Shown: positions 8,001 to 15,985 of the stretch, piece by piece
Position numbering within the stretch: the stretch's first letter is position 1
How the letters are laid out: each line of letters starts with the position of its first letter
Assembly: GCA_964448855.1 (NCBI GenBank)
Contig: CAYUXI010000009.1
Location: forward strand, 1-64,000
Source: QAMX01 sp964448855
Lineage (GTDB): Bacteria > Bacillota > Clostridia > Oscillospirales > QAMX01
Direction: 5' to 3'
DNA length: 64,000 bases
Notes under the pieces: generated by a model
What the model was told of the DNA's origin: nothing
What the model saw: the letters and a program-made list of their open reading frames with translations, nothing else
Databases searched by the model: none
Made by a program: the position numbers and the translations under genes

Positions 8001-9493
8001 CGGACGCCCTCGGCGGGGCTGACGGCGTTGGCCACGGTATCGTCGGAGATGCCCGTCAGCTCCGTGATGAAGGCCGGAATGGGTCGGCCGGGGTTCGTAT
8101 AGGTCTGGAACGTGTCGCAGATTTCGCCGTTTCGGACGAGCACGGCGGCAATTTCCGTGATGGCGTCCTGATTCGGGTTCGTGCCGGTCGATTCGATATC
8201 AAAGCAGATGAATTCGCCGTCCAGCGCTTCATCGGCGGAGCCGCGGACGCAGCAGATGTCCTGCATATCGTTGACGAAGTAGCCCTCCATCCCGTACAGC
8301 ACCTTGATGCCCTTGGCGGTATGCAGCGCTTCCGGGTAGCCCTGTGTGACGCCGTGATCGGTGACGGCAATGGCGGTGTGACCCCAGGCCATGGCGCGGG
8401 CGATCAGGTCATGCGCGGAGGAGACGCCGTCCATACGGCTCATGTTGGTGTGCATATGCAGCTCCACCCGCTTTTTCTCCGCGTTGTCCGGCCGGATTTT
8501 CTTCTTTGCGAGGTAGAGGTCGATGGGCTTCATGGTATAGTCCTCGTAGAAGCGGTCGTATTCCATTTCGCCGCGCACACGCAGATATGTCTTGCCGGGG
8601 TCGATTTTCTGGAGCAGCAGCTCCGCATCCTGCTTCGGCAGAATGCGCTTGACGCGCACGGAGCCCTTCTTATCCGTGATATCCATGTTGATGACGACGG
8701 AGCGCCCCTCCTGAATTTCACGCGTATCGAGTGCAAAGACCAGCCCCTCAATGGCGATTCGCCCGGTCTGGTTCTGCAGATCGTTGATCGGGATGCTGGC
8801 TTCTCCGAACGGCTGGCCGATCAGGATGTCCTCTTCGGGGACATCCGTCGGTGCGGGCGGGCGCGGCGTCCGGTGCTGCGGGCGGTCGCGCTTCGGCGCG
8901 GGGCGGGGGGCTGCTTCCTGCTTGGGCGGCGGTGGTGCGGCGGGCGCTTTGCTCGCCTCCTCGGCCAGCAGGCGGGCTTCATAGTCATGTAGCGCTTCGG
9001 CGGCCGTGGTCTGATCCGCAGCGGAGGTGCAGACGACCTCCCGGCAGACGCCGAACCGCTCGTTGATTTTCCGTTTCAGCGCATCGATACAGCCGAGGGA
9101 GGAGAGAAAGACCTCCGCGCCGCCCTCGGCAATCAGTGTGATCCGGCCATTGGCCTCCGTGACGCCGCAGCGGCTCAGCGCATGGGCGCAGGCCGGGGCA
9201 TCCGCTGCCAGCTCATCTATCAGCTCATGCAGCGCCTCCATGGAAAAGGCTTCAGCCGGGTAGACCGGTGTAATGACAACCGAACACCCGCCATAGGCCC
9301 GTGCAATCCCCTCCGACAGCTGATGGCGGGTTTCCGCATCGCAGTAGGAATCGAACCGGATGGTGAGCGCGATCTGTTTTTTCTCACGATACAGCACCAG
9401 CCGCTCAATCTGAGCGGCTTCTGTGGTCGCCCGCAGCGATGGCGTTTCCGGGGTGTAGCGCGGCAGGGCGAGATGAAATGGTTTCGCTGGCAT
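5087..9493 (-). CDS. polC: DNA polymerase III PolC-type alpha subunit
   Basis: PolC is the replicative polymerase of low-GC-type Gram-positives, combining polymerase and 3'-5' proofreading in one chain. This 1468-residue protein is of usual length. An OB-fold segment precedes a PHP domain (HMHTNMSRMDG, about 346) split by a DEDD exonuclease (FDIESTGTNPNQ about 434, VAHNAQFD, and HSASEDTRVLAQ). The catalytic core has a Cys-rich zinc element (CPNCQYSEFHPECDCG, about 930-945) and the palm motif DPDIDLNF (about 983). The linker near residues 175-215 is Ala/Pro-rich. ATG is supported by AAAGGAG five bases upstream. It is last in the pyrH-to-polC series, 21 bases after ispG. Confidence 0.97.
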   Translation of the reverse strand: MPAKPFHLALPRYTPETPSLRATTEAAQIERLVLYREKKQIALTIRFDSYCDAETRHQLSEGIARAYGGCSVVITPVYPAEAFSMEALHELIDELAADAPACAHALSRCGVTEANGRITLIAEGGAEVFLSSLGCIDALKRKINERFGVCREVVCTSAADQTTAAEALHDYEARLLAEEASKAPAAPPPPKQEAAPRPAPKRDRPQHRTPRPPAPTDVPEEDILIGQPFGEASIPINDLQNQTGRIAIEGLVFALDTREIQEGRSVVINMDITDKKGSVRVKRILPKQDAELLLQKIDPGKTYLRVRGEMEYDRFYEDYTMKPIDLYLAKKKIRPDNAEKKRVELHMHTNMSRMDGVSSAHDLIARAMAWGHTAIAVTDHGVTQGYPEALHTAKGIKVLYGMEGYFVNDMQDICCVRGSADEALDGEFICFDIESTGTNPNQDAITEIAAVLVRNGEICDTFQTYTNPGRPIPAFITELTGISDDTVANAVSPAEGVRAFRAFCGDRIVVAHNAQFDTSFVEKVAADDGCPWDMTFIDTLELSRTLMPELPRHKLNVVAEGLKLPDFRHHSASEDTRVLAQIFIEFLRRMKEMGVARVSEINERMSDLRRTNVYGGAGLSTLPVRHIILIAKNRTGLVNLYRLVSYGHLKYMNRRKQPIIPRHELDKYREGLIVGSACEAGELFRAMLDGKSHQELKKIAKYYDFLEIQPLGNNEFLTKSGYKKSKTETVRYTHEDLIRFNRTIVKLGDELHIPVVATGDVHFLDMDDSIYRAVIMTNEGFSDADDQAPLYLRTTEEMLAEFDYLGPKKAYEVVVENTNLVADWCETVKPFPDGLFPPELPGSAEELRNLTWTRAHKMYGDPLPEVVQTLVQKELDAIISHGFDVMYMFAQKLIARSEENGYVVGSRGSVGSSIVAFFSGITEVNALPPHYRCPNCQYSEFHPECDCGPDMPDKDCPNCGTRMVKDGYDIPFATFLGFDGDKDPDIDLNFSSEYQARAHQHTIELFGEANVFRAGTISTVAQATAYGYVKSYEEKTGKRFSKTDESRIAAGCVGVKRTTGQHPGGLIVVPKGKEIYEFCPVCHPADKTDADTIITHVDYHSIDTNLLKFDLLGKDDPTVLRYLENNSGVPFTAVPLDDRQVLDLFTTNAPLHIQGDEITGKNGALGIPEFGTSFVRAMLDDAQPHSIADLIRISGISHGTDVWLGNAEVLIKEMGMSLSDCICCRDDIMNYLISVGMEPKLSFTIMEKVRKPKRLPDGKKLTAEWEQAMLEHGVPQWYLDSCNKISYMFPKAHATAYVLMAIRIAWYKVYHPLAYYGSFFSIKAVALDNESMIGGDEAVLRKLAEINQIPSGKMTQNDKELRRTLEIAHEYYLRGFHFLPVDIYDSEPSYFKVYHDQNALRLPFRAIPGLGDIAAAEIAEERTKGPFSSIEDFSARCRRSSQSIADALRMAGAFGDIPTSSQFSLFDL

Positions 9494-9514
9494 AAAGGCT
9501 CCTTTCCGATGCGA

Positions 9515-10579
9515 TCAGGCGCGGCGGCGCAGCTCTTCTTCGAGACGCCGGAACGCCTCCTCCGGCGGGAACCGGCCGATGGTCTGCCCATCCGCAAACA
9601 GCAGGAAATCACCGGCGCCGCCCGCCAGGCCGACATCCGCTTCCCGCGCTTCGCCGGGGCCATTGACGGCGCAGCCCATCACGGCGACGGTCAGCAGCTT
9701 GTCAGTCTGAATCGAATCCACCAGCCGCTCGACATCGGCGCAGATGGATTCCAGGTCGACGCAGGTACGGCCGCAGGTCGGGCAGGAGACGACGCGGATG
9801 CCGCTGGGCAGCCGGTCGGCGGCGCGGAGAATTTCATATCCGGCACGCGCCTCCTCCAGCGGGTCACCGGTCAGCGAGACGCGAAGCGTTTCCCCGACGC
9901 CCATGGCGAGCAGTCCACCGATTCCGGCGGCGCTTTTCAGCAGGCCACGCGTGCCGCGCCCGGCCTCCGTGACGCCAATGTGGAGCGGGTAGGGGAAGCG
10001 TTCCGCCGCGAGCAGATTGGCGCGAATCGTCCGGCCTGCGTCGCTCAGCTTGATTGACAGGCAGATGTCGGAAAAATCGCACTGCTCGAGCATTGCAATG
10101 TGGCGTGCGGCGCTCTCCACGGCCGCTTCCGCCGTGACGCCGTACTGCTCCACCAGCTGCCGCTCCAGCGAGCCGCTGTTGACGCCGATTCGAATCGGCA
10201 CGTTTCGCCGGCGGCAGGCATCGGCAACGGCTCGGACGCGGTCAGCGCCGCCGATGTTGCCGGGGTTGATGCGGATTTTGTCCGCACCGGCGGCCACCGA
10301 TTCAATGGCCAGGCGGTAGTCAAAATGGATGTCCGCGCAGAGCGGGACAGGGGAGGCGGCACGGATTTCCGCAAATGCGCGGACGGCCTCCTGATTCGGG
10401 ACGGCGAGGCGCACGAGGTCGCACCCGGCCTCCGCCAGTGCGCGCACCTGTGCCAGCGTGGCTGCGACGTCGGTCGTTCGGGTGTTCGTCATGGATTGAA
10501 CGGAAATGCGGGCGCCACCACCGATGGCCAGCGTTCCCGCATGAATCTGTCTTGTCTGTCTTTTGGAAAAATCCGTCAT
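9515..10579 (-). CDS. ispG: 4-hydroxy-3-methylbut-2-enyl diphosphate synthase
   Basis: IspG (GcpE) makes HMBPP from MEcPP, the penultimate step of the MEP isoprenoid pathway, using a [4Fe-4S] cluster. The 354-residue protein has the TIM-barrel start GARISVQSMTNTRTTD (about 22-37), the conserved KIRINPGNIGG segment (about 95-105), and the cluster motifs SCPTCGRTC (about 264-272) and VMGCAVNGPGEA (about 299-310). It has the short bacterial form, without the plant-type insertion. It lies between rseP and polC on the same strand; together with dxr it makes this block an isoprenoid sub-cluster. Confidence 0.97.
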   Translation of the reverse strand: MTDFSKRQTRQIHAGTLAIGGGARISVQSMTNTRTTDVAATLAQVRALAEAGCDLVRLAVPNQEAVRAFAEIRAASPVPLCADIHFDYRLAIESVAAGADKIRINPGNIGGADRVRAVADACRRRNVPIRIGVNSGSLERQLVEQYGVTAEAAVESAARHIAMLEQCDFSDICLSIKLSDAGRTIRANLLAAERFPYPLHIGVTEAGRGTRGLLKSAAGIGGLLAMGVGETLRVSLTGDPLEEARAGYEILRAADRLPSGIRVVSCPTCGRTCVDLESICADVERLVDSIQTDKLLTVAVMGCAVNGPGEAREADVGLAGGAGDFLLFADGQTIGRFPPEEAFRRLEEELRRRA

Positions 10580-10619
10580 ATTTTCACCGGTTTCAAGTCG
10601 TTTTCTGTCTAACTTCCCG

Positions 10620-11663
10620 TTATCTCTGAATTAGTCGGGCAATATCGTTGTACGCTGTATAGACCATCAGCAGCATGAAAAAGAGCAGCCCTGCCAGATG
10701 GATATAGTTTTCGTATTTCGGGTTCAGGCGCTTCACACCAAAAATGCGCAGCACAAGCTCCACGAGCAGGAAGAAAATGCGGCCACCGTCGAGTGCCGGG
10801 AGCGGGAGCAGATTCATGACAGCCAGGTTGATGGCGATGATCGCGACCAGCGACCACAGGACGCGGTATTGTCCGGTCTGCACGACGTCGGTCATGGCGG
10901 CGGTGATGCCGATGGCGCCGCTCAGCTCATTTGTTTTGACGCGCCCCTTGAAGAGATCCACAAGGCTCATGCGGACGGTTCGGACATAATCGGCGGAAAC
11001 GGCAAGCCCGTAGCGCAGCCGGGAAAGGACGTTGGCCTTTTCCGTGGCCATGTTGAAGCCGTAGCGCAGCTGAGTGCTGCCCGCAAACGTGCGCGGCGTC
11101 AGCTCGACATCGCGCAGCGTGACCGTTTCACCATCGCGGACGACAGTGATGGTATAGGGCTTTCCGGCGTACCGTTCCAGCAGGAAGGCGATATCATCGG
11201 CGGTGTAGACGCGTTCGCCGTTGATTTTGGCGATGCGGTCGCCCACGAGGACACCGGCATTCGTTCCGCCCAGCTCGGCAGGGAAGCTCTCAACGGTCGT
11301 CGTGGACAGGTATCGGTTCGAAATCAGGAGAATCAGGATCACGACCAGACCGAAGAGGAAGTTCATGAAGGCACCGGCAAACAGGACGATAAACCGCGCC
11401 CAAAGCGGCTTGTTGCCGAATGCGCGCGGTTCTTCGGAATCTTCGTCTTCGCCCTCCATCATGCAGGCACCGCCGATGGGGAAGGCACGGAGGGAAAAGT
11501 CGGTTTCGCCAATCTGAAAACCAAAGAGCCGTGGCCCCAGACCGAGGGAGAAGCCGTTCACCTTGACGCCGACCGCTTTGGCCGCCAGGAAATGGCCCAT
11601 CTCATGCACAAAAATCAAAGCGCCGAACAGCAGCACGGCGAGCAGAATCTGCAAAACTATCAT
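10620..11663 (-). CDS. rseP: RseP-type intramembrane zinc metalloprotease
   Basis: A site-2 protease (RasP/RseP/YluC) cleaving membrane-embedded substrates such as anti-sigma factors and leftover signal peptides. The zinc site HEMGH is in the first membrane segment (about residue 21), a single PDZ domain follows (about 115-195), and the third motif NLLPLPALDGG lies near residue 290. Two in-frame ATGs exist; GAAAGGG abuts the first (11672) but is nine bases before the second (11663), so the latter is chosen, giving 347 residues. Placement between dxr and ispG is the standard Firmicutes order. Confidence 0.95.
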   Translation of the reverse strand: MIVLQILLAVLLFGALIFVHEMGHFLAAKAVGVKVNGFSLGLGPRLFGFQIGETDFSLRAFPIGGACMMEGEDEDSEEPRAFGNKPLWARFIVLFAGAFMNFLFGLVVILILLISNRYLSTTTVESFPAELGGTNAGVLVGDRIAKINGERVYTADDIAFLLERYAGKPYTITVVRDGETVTLRDVELTPRTFAGSTQLRYGFNMATEKANVLSRLRYGLAVSADYVRTVRMSLVDLFKGRVKTNELSGAIGITAAMTDVVQTGQYRVLWSLVAIIAINLAVMNLLPLPALDGGRIFFLLVELVLRIFGVKRLNPKYENYIHLAGLLFFMLLMVYTAYNDIARLIQR

Positions 11664-11746
11664 GTGATTCATCCCTTTCAGAAGGCTTTTGGAGCGCAGC
11701 GGAAGCTGTCATCAACCGCATCCGGCTATTTGCACGCAACGGCGCT

Positions 11747-12901
11747 TCAGCGCCGCAGTGCGAGGCGCTGCACCGTTTCTCTTGCCAGGCGGTCAGCCTC
11801 GAAGACGGCAGACAGGTCCGTCAAGGCACCGGCGGGACACTCCGCCAGCGTTTCTTCGATCAGCTCCGTGATTTTCAAAAAACCGATTCGCCCGGCGAGG
11901 AACATGGCCACGGCCTCTTCGTTGGCACCGTTCAGAATCGTCGGTGCGGTTCCGCCGGTGCGGAACGCCTGACGCGCCAGGCGGGTGGCCGGGAAGGTTT
12001 CTTCGTCCGGCGCTTCAAAGGTGAGGCTGGCCAGACGGCGAAAATCGAGGCGCTCCGCGCCGAAGTCGGCGCGTTGCCCCTCTGTCAGTGCGTAGGCGAT
12101 CGGCACGCGCATATCCGGGACGCCGAGCTGGGCGAGAACGGCACCGTCCTCGAACTCGACCATGGAATGCACGATGCTCTGCCGATGCACAAGAATCTCA
12201 ATGTCGCATTCGTCCACGTCGAACAGCCAGGCCGCTTCGATCAGCTCCAGCCCTTTGTTGACCATCGTGGCCGAATCAATGGAGATTTTCGCACCCATCT
12301 GCCAGTTGGGGTGCGCCAGCGCTTCCTGAACGGTGACGTTGCGGAGTGCGCTGCGTGTCCGGCCAAAGAACGGGCCGCCGGACGCGGTGAGCAGGATGCG
12401 CTTTTTGGCGTCGGGCTGTCCGCGCAGGCACTGATGAATGGCGGAATGCTCCGAATCGACCGGCAGCAGGCGGACGTGATTCCGTTTGGCCGCCGCCGTG
12501 ACGAGTGCGCCGCCGCACACAAGCGACTCCTTATTGGCCAGTGCGATGTCATGTCCGGCCTCCATCGCGGCCAGGCACGGCCGGAGCCCAGCGATTCCGA
12601 CCATAGCGCAGACGGTCTGGTCGGCGTCATACCGGGCGACCTCCAGCACAGCCTCCTCGCCGCCGCCGACGCGGATATCCGTATCGGCCAGACGCAGGCG
12701 CAGCTCACCGGCTGCCGATTCATTGCGCATGGCGACAAACGCCGGATGGAATTGCCGTGCCGCCGTCTCCATCCGATCGACGCAGGTATCGGCCGCCATG
12801 GCGGAGATGCCGATGCCGAGCTTGGCGGCAACGTCCAGCGTTTGCCGACCAATCGAGCCGGTGGCTCCGAGCAGGCTGATGGTTTTTTGTCCGTTTGTCA
12901 T
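11747..12901 (-). CDS. dxr: 1-deoxy-D-xylulose 5-phosphate reductoisomerase
   Basis: Dxr (IspC) converts DXP to MEP with NADPH, the first committed MEP-pathway step. The nucleotide motif LLGATGSIG is at residues 10-18, the NKESLVCGG segment near 122-130, and the metal/substrate loop VDSEHSAIHQCL near 147-158. GTG at 12922 is possible but ATG at 12901 has AAAGGAG five bases upstream and gives a normal 384-residue protein starting MTNGQKT. It follows cdsA after 26 bases. Confidence 0.96.
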   Translation of the reverse strand: MTNGQKTISLLGATGSIGRQTLDVAAKLGIGISAMAADTCVDRMETAARQFHPAFVAMRNESAAGELRLRLADTDIRVGGGEEAVLEVARYDADQTVCAMVGIAGLRPCLAAMEAGHDIALANKESLVCGGALVTAAAKRNHVRLLPVDSEHSAIHQCLRGQPDAKKRILLTASGGPFFGRTRSALRNVTVQEALAHPNWQMGAKISIDSATMVNKGLELIEAAWLFDVDECDIEILVHRQSIVHSMVEFEDGAVLAQLGVPDMRVPIAYALTEGQRADFGAERLDFRRLASLTFEAPDEETFPATRLARQAFRTGGTAPTILNGANEEAVAMFLAGRIGFLKITELIEETLAECPAGALTDLSAVFEADRLARETVQRLALRR

Positions 12902-12927
12902 AGGGACTCCTTTCGGGAACACTGTGC

Positions 12928-13743
12928 TCAGCGGAGAATGGACGGCAGGAGCGTCAGCAGCACAGCCGTGACCGGTGTGGTCAGGAAAATGCTGTCGAAC
13001 CGGTCGAGCACGCCGCCGTGACCCGGAAACAGCTTGCCGTAGTCCTTGATGCCGACCTCGCGTTTGATGTAGGAGAAAATCAGGTCGCCGAGCTGCCCAG
13101 CCGCACTGCCGACGGCACAGATCACGGCGAGCATTGTGTAGTTGACGGAGAACTCAAAGGCGTACACCATGACCAGCACGTACACGGCACCACCAACGAG
13201 CGAACCGAGTACGCCGCCAATCGCGCCCTCGACGGATTTTTTCGGGCTGATGTTCGGGCAGAGCTTGTGGCGGCCAAAGAAGGAGCCGATGAAATACGCA
13301 CCGGTATCCGACATCCACGCGGCCAGGAACGGCAGGATGATCAGGTACACGCCGTTCTCCGCGTTGCGGATGGTGATGGCCTGACCGAGAAACAGCGGAA
13401 CCACGAGCGCGGAAAAGAGCGACGCGGCCAGTGTCGGAAACGAGATCGTATGATGTGTATTCATGGCGATCAGGAAAAATGCAATCACCAGACCGGTACA
13501 CAGTGCCACCCAGACCGCCGGTTCACACGCAAAATACAGCAGGAATGGGACGGCGGCGGCAGACAGCGCGCAAATGGCGAGCATGAGCCGGTTTTTGACC
13601 AATCCGGTTGTCCAGAGGAGTTCATGTTGCGCCAGCGCACCGAGCAGCGCATACAGACACGGCAACGCCCAGGTCGGGCAGAGAAATAAAATAGCCAGCA
13701 TCAGCGGGACGCAGACGACGCCGACGACAGTTCGAACCAGCAT
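12928..13743 (-). CDS. cdsA: phosphatidate cytidylyltransferase
   Basis: CdsA forms CDP-diacylglycerol from phosphatidate and CTP in the membrane, feeding PgsA (also in this window). The 271-residue protein is mostly hydrophobic helices. The family signature near the C-terminus is clear: SYIKREVGIKDYGKLFPGHG followed by GVLDRFDS, which carries the conserved Lys, Asp and Gly-His-Gly. ATG is supported by AAAGAGG upstream. It sits between uppS and dxr, the usual order. Confidence 0.95.
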   Translation of the reverse strand: MLVRTVVGVVCVPLMLAILFLCPTWALPCLYALLGALAQHELLWTTGLVKNRLMLAICALSAAAVPFLLYFACEPAVWVALCTGLVIAFFLIAMNTHHTISFPTLAASLFSALVVPLFLGQAITIRNAENGVYLIILPFLAAWMSDTGAYFIGSFFGRHKLCPNISPKKSVEGAIGGVLGSLVGGAVYVLVMVYAFEFSVNYTMLAVICAVGSAAGQLGDLIFSYIKREVGIKDYGKLFPGHGGVLDRFDSIFLTTPVTAVLLTLLPSILR

Positions 13744-13790
13744 AAAAAACCTCTTTCCTGTTTCAGTAGAAACCGCCCCGTGCGCCGGAC

Positions 13791-14534
13791 TTATTCCGCA
13801 CGGCCAAAGCGGCGTTTGCGCCCGGCGAACCAGGCAATGGCGCGATCCAGCTCTCGGGCGTCGAAATCCGGCCAGAGTGTATCGGTGAAATACAGCTCCG
13901 CGTATGCAGATTGCCAGAGCAAAAAGTTGGAAATCCGCATTTCTCCGCCTGTGCGAATCAGCAAATCAGGGTCTGGAACATCTTTTGTGTACAGATAAGA
14001 CGAAAATGCGCGTTCATCCAGCTCCTCCGGCTTGGCCTGCCCGGCTGCGCACTGCGCCGCGAAGGCGCGTGCAGCATCGACCACATCGGCGCGGCCGCCG
14101 TAATTGATGCAGACGTTAACGATAATCCCCGTCTGTTCGGCGGAAATGCGGTTGATTCGGTCGATTTTTTCCAGAATATCGGCCGGAAGCGCATCGAGCC
14201 GCCCCAAAAATCGCAGACGGGCATTTTTCTGCGCCAGCTTTTCGCACGATTCGTCGAGATAGCGGCGCAGAAGATTCAGAATTCCATCCACCTCGTCCTG
14301 CGGGCGGTTCCAGTTTTCGGTTGAAAATGCAAAGACGCTGAGCGCCTCAACACCCAGCTCCCCGCAGTATTCGCTGATTTCGCGGAAACGCTCCGCTCCG
14401 GCGGAATGCCCGAACCGGCGCGGCATCCCGCGCCGGTTCGCCCAACGGCCATTTCCGTCCATGATGATGGCGATGTGGCGCGGGAATTTCTCCTTGGGCG
14501 GGAGAACAACCCGGCGCCGGCCAAACAGCTTCAT
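13791..14534 (-). CDS. uppS: undecaprenyl diphosphate synthase (cis-prenyltransferase)
   Basis: UppS condenses eight IPP units onto FPP to make the C55 carrier for cell-wall synthesis. The 247-residue protein has the catalytic-Asp motif HIAIIMDGNGRWA (about 20-32), the SVFAFSTENWNRP segment (about 67-79), and the C-terminal TGGEMRISNFLLWQSAYAEL element (about 193-212). Its ATG overlaps the frr stop codon by one base (TGATG), so translation is coupled. The product serves the pathway drained by the DUF368 transporter encoded at 50.6 kb. Confidence 0.97.
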   Translation of the reverse strand: MKLFGRRRVVLPPKEKFPRHIAIIMDGNGRWANRRGMPRRFGHSAGAERFREISEYCGELGVEALSVFAFSTENWNRPQDEVDGILNLLRRYLDESCEKLAQKNARLRFLGRLDALPADILEKIDRINRISAEQTGIIVNVCINYGGRADVVDAARAFAAQCAAGQAKPEELDERAFSSYLYTKDVPDPDLLIRTGGEMRISNFLLWQSAYAELYFTDTLWPDFDARELDRAIAWFAGRKRRFGRAE

Positions 14535-15088
14535 CAGACTTCCAGAATTTCCTTTTCCTTCGCATCGCAGATTTTGTCAACTTCCTTGATGTATTTGTCA
14601 ACCAGCTCTGTGATGTCTTTTTCGATGATTTTCAGATCATCTTCCGTGATTTCGCTCTTTTTTTTCTGCGCTTTGTAACCGTCCAGCGCATCACGGCGCA
14701 GACCGCGAATGGACACTTTGCTCTCTTCGCCGTACTTTTTGACGTTCTTAGCCAGGTCGCGGCGGCGCTCCTCCGTGAGCGGCGGGAAGGTCAGGCGCAG
14801 GGACTTGCCGTCATTGACCGGGTTGATGCCGACATCGGACTGCTGGATGGCTTTTTCGGCGGCGCGGAGCACCTGCGGATCCCACGGGGTAATCTGCAGC
14901 GTGCGCGGCTCCGGTGTGCTGATTGCGGCGACCTGACCGATCGGGGTCGCGGAGCCGTAATAGTCCACCATCACCTTGTCCAGGACGGCAGCCGATGCGC
15001 GTCCGGCGCGGATGGAGGCGAGCTCGCGTGCCAGCGCGTCAATGCGCTGCTTCATTTTTGCTTCCAGTTCGGGATACGAGTTTTTCAT
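14534..15088 (-). CDS. frr: ribosome recycling factor
   Basis: Frr with EF-G splits post-termination ribosomes. The 184-residue sequence matches the family in length and in motifs: ELASIRAGRASAAVLD (about 22-37), TPIGQVAAISTPEPRTL (about 48-64), and GKSLRLTFPPLTEERRRDL (about 98-116). AGGAGG precedes the ATG by seven bases. It follows pyrH after 64 bases and is coupled to uppS. Confidence 0.98.
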   Translation of the reverse strand: MKNSYPELEAKMKQRIDALARELASIRAGRASAAVLDKVMVDYYGSATPIGQVAAISTPEPRTLQITPWDPQVLRAAEKAIQQSDVGINPVNDGKSLRLTFPPLTEERRRDLAKNVKKYGEESKVSIRGLRRDALDGYKAQKKKSEITEDDLKIIEKDITELVDKYIKEVDKICDAKEKEILEV

Positions 15089-15152
15089 GATGAAACCTCC
15101 TGAAAATCATTTTCTTTGTTGCATTTTTTCGTTCTTTGTGAAAGGGATGCTT

Positions 15153-15875
15153 TTACTGGTGAATCATGGTGCCGATTTTTTCGCCCTTGATGGCGCGGAC
15201 AATGTTCATCGGATCCTCCAGTGCAAACAGCAGCACGGGAATCGCGTTGTCCATGGAGAGGGAAGTGGCGGTGGAATCGAGCGCAGCCAGGCCGCGGTTC
15301 AGGATTTCGTGGTAGGTCAGCTCATCAAACTTCACGGCGTTCGGGTTCTTGCGCGGGTCGCTGTCATAGATGCCATCGACATTCTTGGCCATCATAATGA
15401 TTTCCGCGTTGATCTCTGCGCCGCGCAGCACGGCCACCGTGTCGGTGGAGAAGTACGGGCTGCCCATTCCACAGCCGAAGATGACCACACGCCCCTTTTC
15501 GAGATGGCGCACCGCACGCAGGCGGATGTACGGCTCGGCAATGGCGCGCATCTCAATGGCGGTCTGCACGCGAACCGGCACGCCGCGCTTTTCAAATGCA
15601 TCGGCCAGCGCCAGACTGTTCATCGTCGTGGCCAGCATCCCCATGTGGTCGGCGCGTGTGCGCTCCATACCGACGCCGTTCTTTGCACCGCGCCAGAAGT
15701 TGCCGCCGCCAACAACGATGCCGATTTCGCAACCGAGCTTTGTCGCCTCGGTAATGGCGTCAACAACTCGATCGATGACTTTGTGGTTCAGGCCGAAGCC
15801 GTCTTCTCCGGCCAGCGCTTCCCCGCTGATTTTAATCAGGACGCGTTTATATTGGATGTCGCTCAAAGGTACCAT
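15153..15875 (-). CDS. pyrH: UMP kinase
   Basis: PyrH phosphorylates UMP to UDP; it belongs to the amino-acid-kinase fold and is usually feedback-inhibited by UTP. KISGEAL (about 14-20), the glycine loop GIVVGGGNFWRG and the closing ALDSTATSLSMDNAIPV are all present. ATG at 15875 has GGAG directly against it; TTG at 15866 would have that SD at eight bases and start closer to the family consensus, so the true start may be nine bases further in. In most Firmicutes rpsB-tsf precede pyrH; here ligA lies upstream instead. Confidence 0.96.
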   Translation of the reverse strand: MVPLSDIQYKRVLIKISGEALAGEDGFGLNHKVIDRVVDAITEATKLGCEIGIVVGGGNFWRGAKNGVGMERTRADHMGMLATTMNSLALADAFEKRGVPVRVQTAIEMRAIAEPYIRLRAVRHLEKGRVVIFGCGMGSPYFSTDTVAVLRGAEINAEIIMMAKNVDGIYDSDPRKNPNAVKFDELTYHEILNRGLAALDSTATSLSMDNAIPVLLFALEDPMNIVRAIKGEKIGTMIHQ

Positions 15876-15925
15876 CTCCGCTTTCTGTTTTGGGCGCCGT
15901 CTGCATGGGAGCGCCGTCTATTTTT

Positions 15926-15954
15926 ATTGTAATACAAATCCGGCCATTTGCATA
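15926..15954 (-). promoter_or_regulatory. possible promoter of the pyrH-polC block
   Basis: On the minus strand TATGCA (15954-15949) and TACAAT (15931-15926) are separated by 17 bases, in an AT-rich patch between ligA and pyrH. The -35 box is weak. No terminator is seen after ligA, so read-through from ligA is also possible. Confidence 0.45.
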
Positions 15955-15985
15955 GCCCTTTTTGTAAATTTTTCAGCTGCATCTG